Shown here: positions 34,539 through 46,400 of the stretch, in pieces
How the letters are laid out: each line of letters begins with the position of its first letter
How positions within the stretch are numbered: position 1 is the stretch's first letter
Made by a program: the position numbers and the translations under genes
The notes under the pieces: model-generated
The model's input: only the letters and a program-made list of their open reading frames with translations
Database searches by the model: none
Told to the model about the DNA's origin: nothing
Source: Ancistrus triradiatus
Taxonomy: Eukaryota > Chordata > Actinopteri > Siluriformes > Loricariidae
Direction: 5' to 3'
Length of the DNA: 64,000 nt
Assembly (NCBI GenBank): GCA_025084515.1
Contig: JAJAGP010000017.1
Span: 981,120-1,045,119, forward strand

Positions 34539-37500
34539 ATGCACAAAGAAGGCGTGTGTTCCGATTGTACAGCTATCACTCCGCTGAGAGAGGACTGTGT
34601 GTACACCAGCTGTTACTGGTAGGACTAAACAATTTCACCCTGTCTAACAACAATTTCTTATCTTCAGTAAATCACCAAAAATACCCAGTTTCTGTTATAT
34701 TTGTACAAGGGAGGTTGTGCTGGTTAAGTGACCTGTTTTTTTATTTTCTAAATAAAAGTTAAAGCATCTGCACAAAACAAATAAAAAGAATGCACACATT
34801 TTAAAAGCTAATGTAAAAAAAATCACTGTACTTCGTAATAACCTTGCATGGTAAAAATAGACAAGTTTAATTTATTTCTATAGCGCTTTTTGCAGCTTTA
34901 TAACTACCTAGAACCACAGCTCTAACTGAGCAAGCCTGGGGCAACAGTGGAAAGGAAAATGTCTCTAAATGTTATAAGGACGAATCTTTGGGAAGACTAT
35001 GACTTAAAATCTCCTTGGGCATGGTAGATGAAGTAGGTAACAATTAAACATTGCCATTTAAAGCATTTAGCAGACGCCCTTATGGAGAGACTTAAGTCAG
35101 TGCTTTGTATTCTTCTTAGTAGACAATTTAAATGAAACCAAGTTACCTAATAAGATTATAATCTTATAATAATTAATAAGATTATAATAATAGTTTAAAT
35201 AACAGAAGCTAAATGTAAAAAATAAAAAAGAGCATATTTCAAGAAACTATAGTAAATAAAATGTAATCATGTATTGACTATGATAAATGAAAGGTCAAAC
35301 AATGTTATGAAGAGTATAATAAAGTAGAGAATATAAAACTACATAATATAAGACAATAGTATATATAATACATAAAATAATACATACAATAACGTAGAAA
35401 ATATCAAGTCAAGTCAGATTTATTTATATAGCGCTTTATACAATGGAGCATTGTCTCAAAGCAACTTTACAAGTTTAGATTATCTCCTAATAACTACGTC
35501 CAATCCCAAATTGAGCAAGCCTAGGGTGACAGTGGCAAGGAAAAACTCCCTAAGCGTTAGGAGGAAGAAACCTTGGGAGGACCAAGAGTCAAAAAGGGAC
35601 CCAACCTCCTTGGGCGGCGTAGATGAATGAAACTAATTTATATAAACTAATATGTCATGGAGTCATAGTTCAAATAAAATGTAAAATATACTCATCGGCA
35701 TTAAGTAGTATGATACACAGAGTCACTCTAGGATCGAGTCTAAGCAGGAAAGTCCTTGGCGGTACTTCGTCCCCAGATAACCGGAGAAGGGAGAGAGTTA
35801 CTGCCCTCTGGTGTGGCCCGGGTATGGTGGGACTGGAGCTGATGACGGAAACAGCTTGAATGAAGCTGCAGCGGATGAACATCATGTGTGGGGCCGGAAC
35901 TCGTACCGGAACACAGCTCGGAGAGAAAACAGAAAATGTAATTAGTTATTGATTAAGAGCACAGTATCTATTAACAATCACTGATGCCATGTGTAGCATG
36001 AGACCCCAGCAGCATTAGCTATAGCAGCATAGCTAGAAAGAGGAGAACTGGTAGGAAACACAGCCAAGAGGGATCACATGAGACATCGGCAACCCAACGT
36101 CTCTGATCACCATAAGACTCTTTGGCTATGAACCCCCAGCTCTGCCCTTAGTCCAAGGCAAGGATGCATGAGTCAAGATCACGAGGACCGAAGCCCAGTT
36201 CAGCCAGACCGCCCACCCGACACTCCCGGCTAACGGATAAGGCAGGCAGGTCAGACATGACTCCAGACTCCGGCCCCAGTGACCCAAGCCATGCATCCTG
36301 GTCTAAATCTAATAATAAACAAAATATGAGTGAGTCTCTGTGTTATTTAGTCCCGAGTCTCGTGTCCTCCACAGGTAAGTTTTGGTGGCATGGCATGCTC
36401 AGTCAACCGGATTAGGGAAGGGGGAGTTACTGAGTGACGGGATGGTTAACTGATGACGCTTCTTTAGATGACACAGTAGTGATAGTGATCAATTAAGACA
36501 TGATATTTAAGTCATATAAGTTTCCCTGTTTGGAGTTTGGTACTTTTTTTTTTTTTCATTTAGAAAATGAACCCAACACTAGGCATGTCCAGCGGTGTCC
36601 AAACTTCTGTACTAGCTCTGCTTTACATATGAGCACTCCTCTCATCCTGATATATCGTTTTATCACATAGATCAGCCCTAACATTTACACTTATGTTTGT
36701 ACTGCTTCTGTGTGTGCTTACCCATATCACAGGTTCATTTCCTGTATTGGATTTCTGTTTCCAAATTGGAAATGTTATGTTTTGTGTACTTCCAATGGTA
36801 GCTATGTTCACATTTAGGTTGGGGACACCATTTGGGATTTTTTTTTCCTGTTTGTGTAAAAAAAACAAAACACTTAAACGTTATAGCATATATAACCAGT
36901 TGGCATTTATAGTTTTGAACCGCAAATTATTTGTCAACTGTAAAATGTGCTTTATTGCTTATTTATTAACATTTTTATTTCATAATAATACGATACAGTG
37001 CAATGTACACTCACCAATTACTTTATTATGTACCCCTGTTCAATGCAAATATCTAATCAGCCAATCACATCACAGCAACTCATTTAGGGATGTGGACATG
37101 GTCAAGACGACCTGCTGATGTTGAAGCCAAACATAAGAATGGAAAAAAAAGTTGATTTAAGTGACTTTGAATGTGAAATGCACTATAAACAGTTTCTCTA
37201 AATATGATAAATATTCAATTTCTTATTCACTTAATTCTTGGTCAGGGTCATGGGAAAGCTGCTGCATAGCCTGGTGACACAGGGCACAAGGCAAGGACAA
37301 CCATAGACAGGGCACCAATCCATCGTGGGGCACTTGCACTCATACACACAGATACATTGTACACTTACACACATGTCTTTGGACTGTGGGAGGAACCCAG
37401 AGTACCTGGAGTAAACCCACACTGACCTGGGGAGGACATGTGAAACTCCACACAGGTGGAGTCTGAGGACAGGATTGAAGCAGAGACGCTGAAGCTGTGC

Positions 37501-39412
37501 CGCCTGCCTCCAAACATCACTGGAAGTTGTAGTTCATACAAAACTGTAGTAAAGCGACAAATCACCTTTACAGTGGAATTATTACAAGTGAGGGGCATTA
37601 TGTATCTTGAATTTCTACTGTGTAACAGTATTCATTTGCCTTGCTGTGCCCCCCACTTCGGGAACCACTGAACTAAAGTAAGACATTAGCACAACACCCA
37701 AGTGTTTTACTGAGGGAGGGAACAGTAGGTCACATGACTTACTTTTAGAACTTTAATATCAAGACATCTTGCTTTTGTGATTGAAAATGCGTTCTCTTCT
37801 GCAGTGAGGAGAATGTTTGGAAATTATGTGAACATGTCAAGACTCAGGAGACGTGCCCAGTAAACGAGGTGTACGCAGTCTTCATATCAAACGAAAATAA
37901 ACAGGTAGGTGATTTAATAATGCAGCAAATATTGATACAGTATTTTGACTGATGTTTCTACTCTGTATTGCAGGTTCCAATTTGGAAACAGAAATCCAGC
38001 AGAGGAAATGAACCTGTGATATGGGTAAGCACACACTGAAGCAGTACAAAGCATATAAAGTTGCGCTGCATTATGTGTGATAACTGGCTAATCTTAAATC
38101 TTTGTTTTAGGATTACCATGTGATGTTACTGCACTCAAACCCACAAGGGCAGAGCTTTATTTATGATCTAGACACCATTCTCCCCTTCCCATGCACTTTT
38201 GATGTGTACTCGAGGGAAGCCTTTCGATCTGATACGCATTTAAAACCGCAGTTTCGAAGGTATGCTTAATAGTAATATGATGACGTTAGACATTTTAAAA
38301 GTGCTTAAATGTTTGTTATATAAATGTTTACTACTTTCAGGAAAATACGAGTTATACCAGCTGTCATGTACTTGAAGACTTTTGCTTCAGACAGATCTCA
38401 CATGAAGCATCCCAATGGAACATGGCGTATGCCCCCACCTTTATATCCCTGCATAGAGACAGCAGGTAAAGATACCAACGGTTTTTCAATACTTTTTTCT
38501 CCTGTTTTAATGAATTGATATAAAAAGACATGATTTAGACAATTTCTTTCTTAAACTGCATGACAGAAGACAGCTGACATGATTTCAATGGCAGAGTGAA
38601 TTCAAAAAATTGTACTTATTTGAAAGGCATTTGTCAGATTTGTGTGTGTGTGTATTCATTAATGCATGCATTCGTCGTCATACCCACTAAAGAATACTAT
38701 ACTTGTTGCCATGATTTTATGCATTGCACTGCTGTCAGACGATTGGCTGATTAGACAATTGCACAAATGAGTAGGCATACATGCGTTCCTAATAAAGTGT
38801 TCAGTGAGTTTGTACACCCACAGATATCAGTAGAATCTTGGTTTCAGAATGGAGCTCATTATGGAAACAGGTTCGACTTGCTAGAGTCTACTTCCATTAT
38901 TTCGTAATGGAAAATACTTTATTTCTGTGGTAGCCTAGCGGTTAAGTTACTGGACTCTGGACTAGAAGGTCCAGGGTTCAAATCCCACCTCTGCCAAGCT
39001 GCCACTGTTGGGTCCTTGAGCAACAGTAACCCACAATTGCTTGGATTGTAAGATCGTACCAGTTGTAAGTCGCTCTGGATAAGGGCATCTGCTAAATGCT
39101 GTAAATGTAAATGTTCAAAAAGCCATTTGGAACACCATGTGTGTCAGCTGCACAATACTGATACTCTGCATGAAATTAGGTTTCTCAGGTTGAATTTTCA
39201 AGTCATTGTTCATTATAGATTAGGTGATTTAAAATACTCCAAACGTTATAGCTGGACATTATAGAATTCTGATAATGGGGTTAACTTTTAATATATATTT
39301 TGTTGTAGAATCCAAGATGAACCTTGATGACTTCATCAGCATGGACCCTAAGGTGGGCTTTGGGGAGGTTTATAATCTTTCTGAATTTGTGCAACTCTTT
39401 GTAGCCAAGTGA
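34539..39412 (+). CDS. ntaq1: Protein N-terminal glutamine amidohydrolase (WDYHV family)
   Basis: This enzyme deamidates an N-terminal Gln to Glu, the tertiary step of the Arg/N-degron pathway, in cytosol and nucleus. Six exons, all GT-AG, keep frame: 34539-34618, 37805-37904, 37974-38024, 38111-38259, 38341-38465 and 39309-39412, giving 202 aa (human about 205). The catalytic Cys27 is in YTSCYC, with its codon split by intron 1. His80 is in W-DYHV across the exon 3/4 junction and Asp96 is in FIYDLD; these match the family's Cys-His-Asp triad. Conserved blocks include ENVWKLCEH, VPIWKQK, ASDRSHMK, YPCIET and DFISMDPKVG. The start is supported by an in-frame TAA at 34515 and A at -3. Intron 1 is 3.2 kb and contains repeats plus an inverted copy of exon 3. 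It is divergent from foxh1-like and convergent with psma2. Confidence 0.95.
34865..35030 (+). repeat. Repeat E fragment in ntaq1 intron 1
   Basis: TTTATTTCTATAGCGCTTTT, then GGGGCAACAGTGGAAAGG and CTTGGGCATGGTAGATG are diverged forms of the repeat E landmarks. Confidence 0.6.
35404..36093 (+). repeat. Repeat E, long copy, in ntaq1 intron 1
   Basis: This copy starts CAAGTCAAGTCAGATTTATT and shares the whole layout of the 24.8-kb copy, including GCTGGAGCTGATGACGGAA-like, GAACATCATGTGT, CAGCTCGGAGAGAA and ATTAGCTATAGCAGCATAGC. GC-rich sequence continues to about 36420 and may also belong to it. Confidence 0.75.
36690..36772 (-). pseudogene. Inverted copy of ntaq1 exon 3 with its 5' splice site
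   Basis: On the minus strand 36772-36722 reads TTCCAATTTGGAAACAGAAA and on to CCTGTGATATGG, an almost exact copy of the 51-bp exon 37974-38024 (IWKQK..GNEPVIW). Two codons differ (Ser-Arg becomes Asn-Thr). The donor GTAAGCACACAC and about 15 more intronic bases are retained. The 3' splice site is destroyed: the original CAG|G is ACAT here. It lies in intron 1 in the opposite orientation to the gene, about 1.2 kb from the real exon 3. Confidence 0.88.
37005..37165 (+). mobile_element. 5' end of another Tc1-like element
   Basis: CTCACCAATTACTTTATTA followed by ATCTAATCAGCCAATCACAT, GACATGGTCAAGACGA and TTTAAGTGACTTTGAATGTG is the start of a widespread fish Tc1-like element. Only the 5' portion is present, and no transposase reading frame remains. 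Confidence 0.6.
37230..37500 (+). repeat. Dispersed retroposon-like repeat
   Basis: GTCTTTGGACTGTGGGAGGA, then CCAGAGTACCTGGAGTAAAC and GGGGAGGACATGTGAAACTC are signatures of a very common fish repeat. It lies just upstream of ntaq1 exon 2. The minus-strand frame over it is not a gene. Confidence 0.6.
38690..38813 (+). mobile_element. 3' terminal fragment of a Tc1-like/foldback element in ntaq1 intron 5
   Basis: CACTGCTGTCAGACGATTGG then CCTAATAAAGTGTTCAGTGA is the terminal arm shared by a group of fish elements ending in CCTAATAAAGTG..CAGTGAGT. Confidence 0.55.
38925..39113 (+). mobile_element. tRNA-derived SINE, full length, in ntaq1 intron 5
   Basis: Box A region GTGGTAGCCTAGCGGTTAAG, box B GGGTTCAAATCCC, body CTGCCACTGTTGGGTCCTTG and tail CTCTGGATAAGGGCATCTGC then GCTAAATGCTGTAAATG. 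It is the cleanest sense-strand copy of the family in the window. Confidence 0.85.
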
Positions 39413-40005
39413 TGAATTTTGGAAGACTGTATTAAGTAATACAGAAGTCAGAGGTAATGTCCAACCAATGCAGTAGACAGTGTGAATCTCCTCTGTAAAT
39501 CCCAGTGCTCACAGCTCTATGTATGTTTGTATTTGTTAAGTGTTCTTCACACCATCAGGGTTAGTTGTTAGAGGTGTAACGATACGATGCAAGTTGGACG
39601 ATGAATTCTGGTTTTTATGCTTTCTAATGCAATTGTATTTTTTGAACACCAAAAGGCTCAATCACATGTCAATTTAAGGTAGTATTAAGTAATTTAAATT
39701 TGGTGAAGCATCAGTACATTTTGTTCCAGTAGCATTGTTTAAAACTTCCAATTTATTTTTATTGTAGGGGATTAAATCTTATTTTATACAAGAAAAGTGC
39801 ACGTTATTTTGATTTGTTGTTCTTCGGAAATTAAAAGAGGAATCTCTTCGTTTAAGATATGCTGGCTAGTCACCGGCTTTACCGCCATCCTGACTAGGAT
39901 TAAGCAACGGAAGGAAGGTTCTGTTTACAATTTTCTTGTCATTTCCTGGAAATGCAGGGATTGTTTTTTTGCTTAAAATGTGCATTGCTTTGCATACACT
40001 TCAGA

Positions 40006-40011
40006 AATAAA
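40006..40011 (+). promoter_or_regulatory. Candidate poly(A) signal of ntaq1
   Basis: AATAAA about 0.6 kb after the ntaq1 stop, and the first good match in the 3' region. The opposing psma2 signal lies at 40370-40375, so the convergent transcripts would end without overlapping coding sequence. Confidence 0.5.
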
Positions 40012-40369
40012 AATGCATGACTTTTATCGTATGTAAAATGGCGAGCTCAGTTTCATGAGTGTATTGTCAGAGAATGACATTTGTAAGATATTGTATGTCT
40101 TGTACAGATTGTGTGATTCCTTGGAGGGGCTGCTAATATCCAATAATCACTGCTGTAATGTATCCTATCAGTAAAAAATGCAAGACCCCATTTGCTACTG
40201 TTTGTTATTGCTCGATCATTATACAGCCATTCACATTCACAACTGCTGCAACTGAATTGCAAATGATGCTGGCTGTACCTAATTTCTCTCCACTTGAAAT
40301 TGTAATTGTTACTTAAGTACGTTAGGATTAAGCACAACACTGAAAGAGGAACATGTACACGACGTAACT

Positions 40370-40375
40370 TTTATT
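40370..40375 (-). promoter_or_regulatory. Candidate poly(A) signal of psma2
   Basis: Minus-strand AATAAA (plus TTTATT) 89 bp downstream of the psma2 stop. Confidence 0.65.
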
Positions 40376-40463
40376 GATGGTTTGTGTTCTTGTACAAATG
40401 AGTGGTGGATATACAAAACGCTATTAATGAGAATTGTGTTGAAAGTTAAAACAAATTCAGTGT

Positions 40464-43400
40464 TTATGCAATTGCTGACAGATAATCCTTCACTTCAGCT
40501 GGCGAGAGTCGACGGAATCCGGCGTTATTACAGATGCCCACTTCAATATTGTCTTCTGTCATTTGTCCCTCAAAGCTTTCCTGTGGAAACATTTACAATG
40601 GAGAACTTCTATAAATAAATCATATTTTGGGTAATTCTAATGTCAATGTTACTGACGTAAGCCAGGTCACATAGTTGGTCTAAGGGCTATTATTCTGCTT
40701 CTGCACATGTAAACATTTTAAATATGTAACCCAGCAGTATAAACTGCTCAAAAGGTTTAAACAGTTTGATCAATAAACACACCTTTAAGGTCAAGATGGC
40801 TGTATGTATAGCATCTTCAAGCTCCAAGTCCTCATTGTATCTGAAATGATAATAATGATTTTAAATATCAAGTCAAGTAGTTTTTATTGTCAATTCTGCA
40901 TATATCCAAGACATACAGAGAATCGAAAGTACGTTACTCTCTCACCCAAGTTACACAAAAATAATAAATATTAAAGATGGTTAAACTAAACTAAGTGAAC
41001 TAAACTAAGAATATAATATATGACAGTTAACATTTAACAGAAAAGAAAAGACACTACAGACATGAACAAATGCAGACATGATGTGTAAACAGTGGTCATG
41101 TTACAGTTGGTGCTGAAAAGATGGGAGAGACAGTACCAGTGCAATCAGGACTAGTATAAAAATATTTTTTTAATTAAAGAAAAATGATGTAAATGCATCC
41201 ATATTCCTGTACTTTACATTTCAACTCAGGGAGTAGTAGAGTACTTGTCACCATCAAGCAACATGCCAAGGCATTAACATGGAAATGGTTTGTTTATCCA
41301 GTAGCAGGCAACACAAACACTCTGTTACTTTAGCTTAATTTGTTTACGTATACTCTCCATAGTATTCCATACCGTCCCAACTTTTTCTGATTTGGGGTTG
41401 TAGTTTTCCTGAGCTAACTTATCCAGTAGTATTTAGTACAGTTAATATGGATGATGGCACTTATTTGAATGTCTGAGGTCAGGTTTGACAGCTGTGTTTT
41501 TCTACCATGTTGCTCGGAAATATCAATATACTTTTTTTGCATTAATGCTGCCCTCACAGATGTGACCAAGCAAATACCATGACACGCCCTGGCTTTTGGA
41601 CTTGTTGCTGATAACTGCCTTTGTCATTGGTTCGGAGCGTCCATTTCTCCAAAAAAAGATCTGGAATACTTATTGGTCTGACCACAATACACGTTTCCAC
41701 TGTGTGATGGCCCATCCCAGATGCCTCCGAGCCCAGACTTGGGTAACAGGAGGCTTGTTTTTGCGCAGTTAAGTTTTTAGTGCCATTTGTGAATGCAACT
41801 CCATACTGTAGGGCTTGACAAAGGTTTGTCAAAGTAATCCATTGCCCATGTTAAATCATTTAATAATAATATGCACTCTAAACGAAGAAATACGCAAATC
41901 CCTTCCAATCTTTTTTTGAGGAACACTTTTTAAACATTTAAATCATTTTCTCACACATTTGTTGACAAACTGGAGATCCTCTACCCACTTTTGCTCCTCA
42001 AAGACTCAGCCTTTTTACCTCATTGACTCTCATAACAATAGGGTGATCAGTGTCTAAGGACTCCAATGTCATAACAGCCCTAAATGGTCCCATCCCAACT
42101 TTTTGGGGATTAGAAGTTGGCCAGAAAAAACATGAAATATCTTGTGTTCATACTGTCTGCAATAAAATTTCCATACCGTCCAATCTATTTCTTATTTGGA
42201 GTTGTACAATATCTTCCCATTCTTTGAATTATATTATTGAGCTATTTGTTTACTAAATATTAAAATGCTAATTTTGCCTAACTGTTAGTACTCACTAATG
42301 AGTAATGGGAAAGATCTTGCACCCTGTAAATATACTTATTACATGTTGCATGCATGTCACTTTGAATATTTAGAAATGTAATGTATTTAAGTGTCAAACT
42401 GGGTGAAATGCATATGTAAAGAAAATGTACTGTTCTTTTTGGCACTTAACTTAATCATGAAGAAACATTAAGAATGACAATAAAGTTTTCTAAATTGATT
42501 TCATCTGTTCCAGTGCTCAAACCACCACTCTGCCCTCTATCTGGTTGAATGGGCATACAACACCTCCAAAACTTACATGCTTAATATTTCAACTTTTACT
42601 ACAAACTTATTAATTAGATAATTTCATTGGGTCCCTTTTTGAGTCTTGGTCCTCCCAAGGTTTCTTCCTTATAACATTTAGGGCCTTGCCACTGTCGCCC
42701 TAGGCTTGCTCAATTAGAGCCGTGGGCCTGTATGTGTGTAAAATCGCTTTGAGACGATGCTCTATTGTAAAAAGCACTGTTGAAATGAATTTGACTTACC
42801 GTTTCTCAAGGAATGTTTTTCCATTCACATAGTTCTTTCCCATTGCTGTGGCTTTCCAGGCAAAATATGCACCCTGTGGGGTCAGGAGGAGCATGTTTTA
42901 AAAAATGTTTGCCACAGATACGTCACATAATGGAATAAAGACAAAGCAAGTCGGAACAGATCATGGGAGGGCTTGTTTTACCGAGGGATCAGACTGAAAG
43001 AGGTACGGTCGGTCCTCATCCCAACCAGCAATGAGCAGGGAGACTCCAAATGGTCGGACACCTCTATGAAGAGAAACATAAAATTAGAAAGGACATGAAA
43101 AGCCATTTGGGAATATGAGGATTAACTGATTCTTACACTTGTTTAGACATCTACAAGTCCTCTGTACCATGTTCTAGTGAAATTACTTTTTTTTTTACCG
43201 CTGTCATCAAACTAAGTCACCAACTGCATTATAATGTATATGTATCACACCATCACAAAAATATTCCTACATCAGATTACTGTATTATAATAAAATGACT
43301 TAATACACAACTCTACTGTGCACTGGCATGTTATGGCTCTTGTACATACCCAGACTGTGTGTATTCCTGCATGACAGATGCCACCCTCTGCACCAACTGG

Positions 43401-46400
43401 CCTGTAGGAATGGGTTCTTGGTAAACCAAGAAGTACTGCTGGGCCAATTTCCTGGCTCTCCTGACTAGGACTCTGTCAGAAAGAAAAACATCCAATACCA
43501 GGGCTGATGTAATACATACACTCACCAATCCCTTTATTAGGTACAGCTTCTTGTTTCTACACTCATTGTCCATTGTATCAGTTCCCCTTACCATATAGAA
43601 GCACTTTGTAGTTCTACAATTACAGACTGTAGTCCATCTGTTTATCTACATACTTTTAGTCCCGTTTACTCTATTCTTTAATGGTCATGACCACCACAGA
43701 TCAGGTACTATTTGGGTGGTGGATCATTCTCAGCACTGCAGTGACACTGATTGTGGATCAGACACAGCAGTGTTGCTGGAGTTTTTAAACAGCGCAGTGT
43801 GTCACTGCTGGACTAAAAACAGTCCGCCAACCAAAACTGTCCAGCCACCAGCGTCCTATAGGTAGTATCCTGTGAGCACTGATGTAGGATTAGAGGATGA
43901 CTAACACAAACTGTGCAACAACAGATGAGCTATTGTGTCTGACTTTACATTTACAAGGTGGAGTAATATGGTAGATGTGTCTAAAGGTGTGCATAGCGAG
44001 TAAACACAGTGTTTAAAACTCCAGCAGCACTGCTGTTTTTGATCCCAACCTACCAGCAAAACACAAACTAACACACATCCACCACATCAGTGTGACTGCA
44101 GTGCTGAGAATGATCCACAAACCAAATAGTACCTGATCTGTGGTGGACCAAAGTAAAGGAAACGAATAGTTAAAATGTAGAGAAACAGATGGACTGCAGT
44201 CTGTAACTGCAAAACTACCAAGTGGGACTGATCAAATGGACAATGAGTGTAGAAACAAGGAGGTGTACCTAATAAAGTGCTCAATAGTTGATTGTTTTAA
44301 CCACTGTTACTGTTAATATACATGTATAAATAAGCTTATTGTTCTTGTTGATAAAAGTTAAATGTTCAGGGGAAAATAGTCAAAAAGCACTGATAATCTA
44401 ATCTTCATTTTCAATCCTAAACCAGTATGAAAGCTTTGATTATCAGCTACTACATCCTCACAGTGTCTGAGCTGTCTCTGCAACCTTCTGTTGCTAAAAC
44501 ATGCAAAATGTCTCAGCCCAGGATTTGTACCCGTGTCTCTGGAACTGTGAGGTGACAATGCAAACTACTGTGCTACCATTCTGCCCGTATTAAATACTTC
44601 AACATAAACAGTAAGTTCTAAAACCTACTGTTGAAATACACAAAAAGGTTACAAAACTATACATGTATACAAATCTAAAGATTTGTAGGAATGCCAAATA
44701 CTGTGTTCAACTAGTTAACAAAAGGCCAAACTTTAAATATAACAGATTTGTGATTCCATTATATTAATGGTCACTGATAATGAAACTCATGTTTACTGAT
44801 GCGTTCTGTGGTTCGCATTGGAAAAGGTGTCTAATCAAAGCCTATACAGGGGGGGAAAAAAGTATTTAGTCAGCCACTGATTGTGCAAGTTCTCCTACTT
44901 AGAAAGATGAGAGAGGTCTGTAATTTTCATCATAGGTACACTTCAACTATGAGAGACAAAATGAGGGGGAAAAAAATCCAGGAAATCACACTGTAGGATT
45001 TTTAAAGAATTTAATTGTAAATCATGGTGGAAAATAAGTATTTGGTCATCCACAAACAAGCAAGATTTCTGGCTCTCACAGACCTGTAACTTCTTTCAGA
45101 AGCTCTTCTGTCCTCCACTCGTTACCTGTATTAATGGCACCTGTTTGACCTCGTTTATCTGTATAAAAGACACCTTGTCCACAGCCTCAAACAGTCAGAC
45201 GCCAAACTCAAACCATGGCCCAAGACCAAAGAGCTGTCGAAATACACCAGGAAGAAAAATTGTAGACCTGCAGCAGGCTGGGAAGAGTGAATCTACAATA
45301 GGCAAGCAGGTTGGAGTGATTAAATCAACTGTGGGAGCAATTGTAAGAAAATGAAAGACAAACAAGACCATTGATAATCTCCCTCAATCTGGGGCTCCAC
45401 GCAAGATCTCATCCTGTGGGGTCAAAATGATCATGAGATTGGTGAGCAAAAATCCCAGAACTACACGGAGGGACCTGATGAATGACCTGCAGAGAGCTGG
45501 AAACAATGTAACAAAGGTTACTCAGATCCTGCAGTGCCAGGCGTGTCACCCTGCTTAAGCCAGTACATGTCCAGGCCCATCTGAAGTTTGCCAGAGAGCA
45601 TATGGATGATCCAGAAGCAGATTGGGAGAATACCATGTGGTCTGATGATATCAAAATAGAACTTTTTTTGTAAAAACTCAACTGGAGGAAGAAGAATGCT
45701 GAGTTGCAGCCCAAGAACACCATACCTACTGTGAAGCATGGGGGTGGAAAACATCATGCTTTGGGGCTGTTTTTCTGCAGAGGGGACAGGACGACTGATC
45801 TGTGTTAAGGGAAGAATGAACGGGGCCATGTATCGTGAGATTTTATGCCAAAACCTCCTTCCATCAGTGAGAGCATTGAAGATGGAACGTGGCTAGGTCT
45901 TCCAGCATGACAATGACCCCAAACACACCACTCGGGTAACGAAGGAGTGGCTCCGTAAAAAGCATTTCAAGGTCCTATAGTGGCCTAGCCAGTCTGCAGA
46001 CTTCAAACCCCATAGAAAATGTGGAGGGAGTTGAAAGTCCGTGTTGCCCCAAAACATCACTGCTCTAAAGGAGATCTGCATGGAGGAATGGGCCAAAATA
46101 CCAGCTACAGTGTGTGCAAACCTGGTGAAGACTTACAGGAAACGTTTGACCTCTGTCATTGCCAACAAAGGTTATGGTACTACAAAGTATTGAGTTGAAC
46201 TTTTGTTATTGACCAAATACTTATTTTCCACCATAATTTACAATTAAATTCTTTAAAAATCCTACAATGTGATTTCCAACTGTTGGTTAATGTAAGTGTT
46301 TCAGGTAGGCTGATATATACAGTACATATTAAACTCCTCAGTTTACAATGCGTTCAACTGACAATGGAGTTGTCTGAAAGTATCCCCATCATAAATCGGG

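Noticed and set aside
36164..36415. Pro/Ser-rich 83-codon frame in ntaq1 intron 1
   Set aside because: It continues the GC-richer end of repeat E, and a CAG/GTAAGT-like site at its end is not matched by an upstream acceptor with coding similarity. Ntaq1 needs no extra exon.
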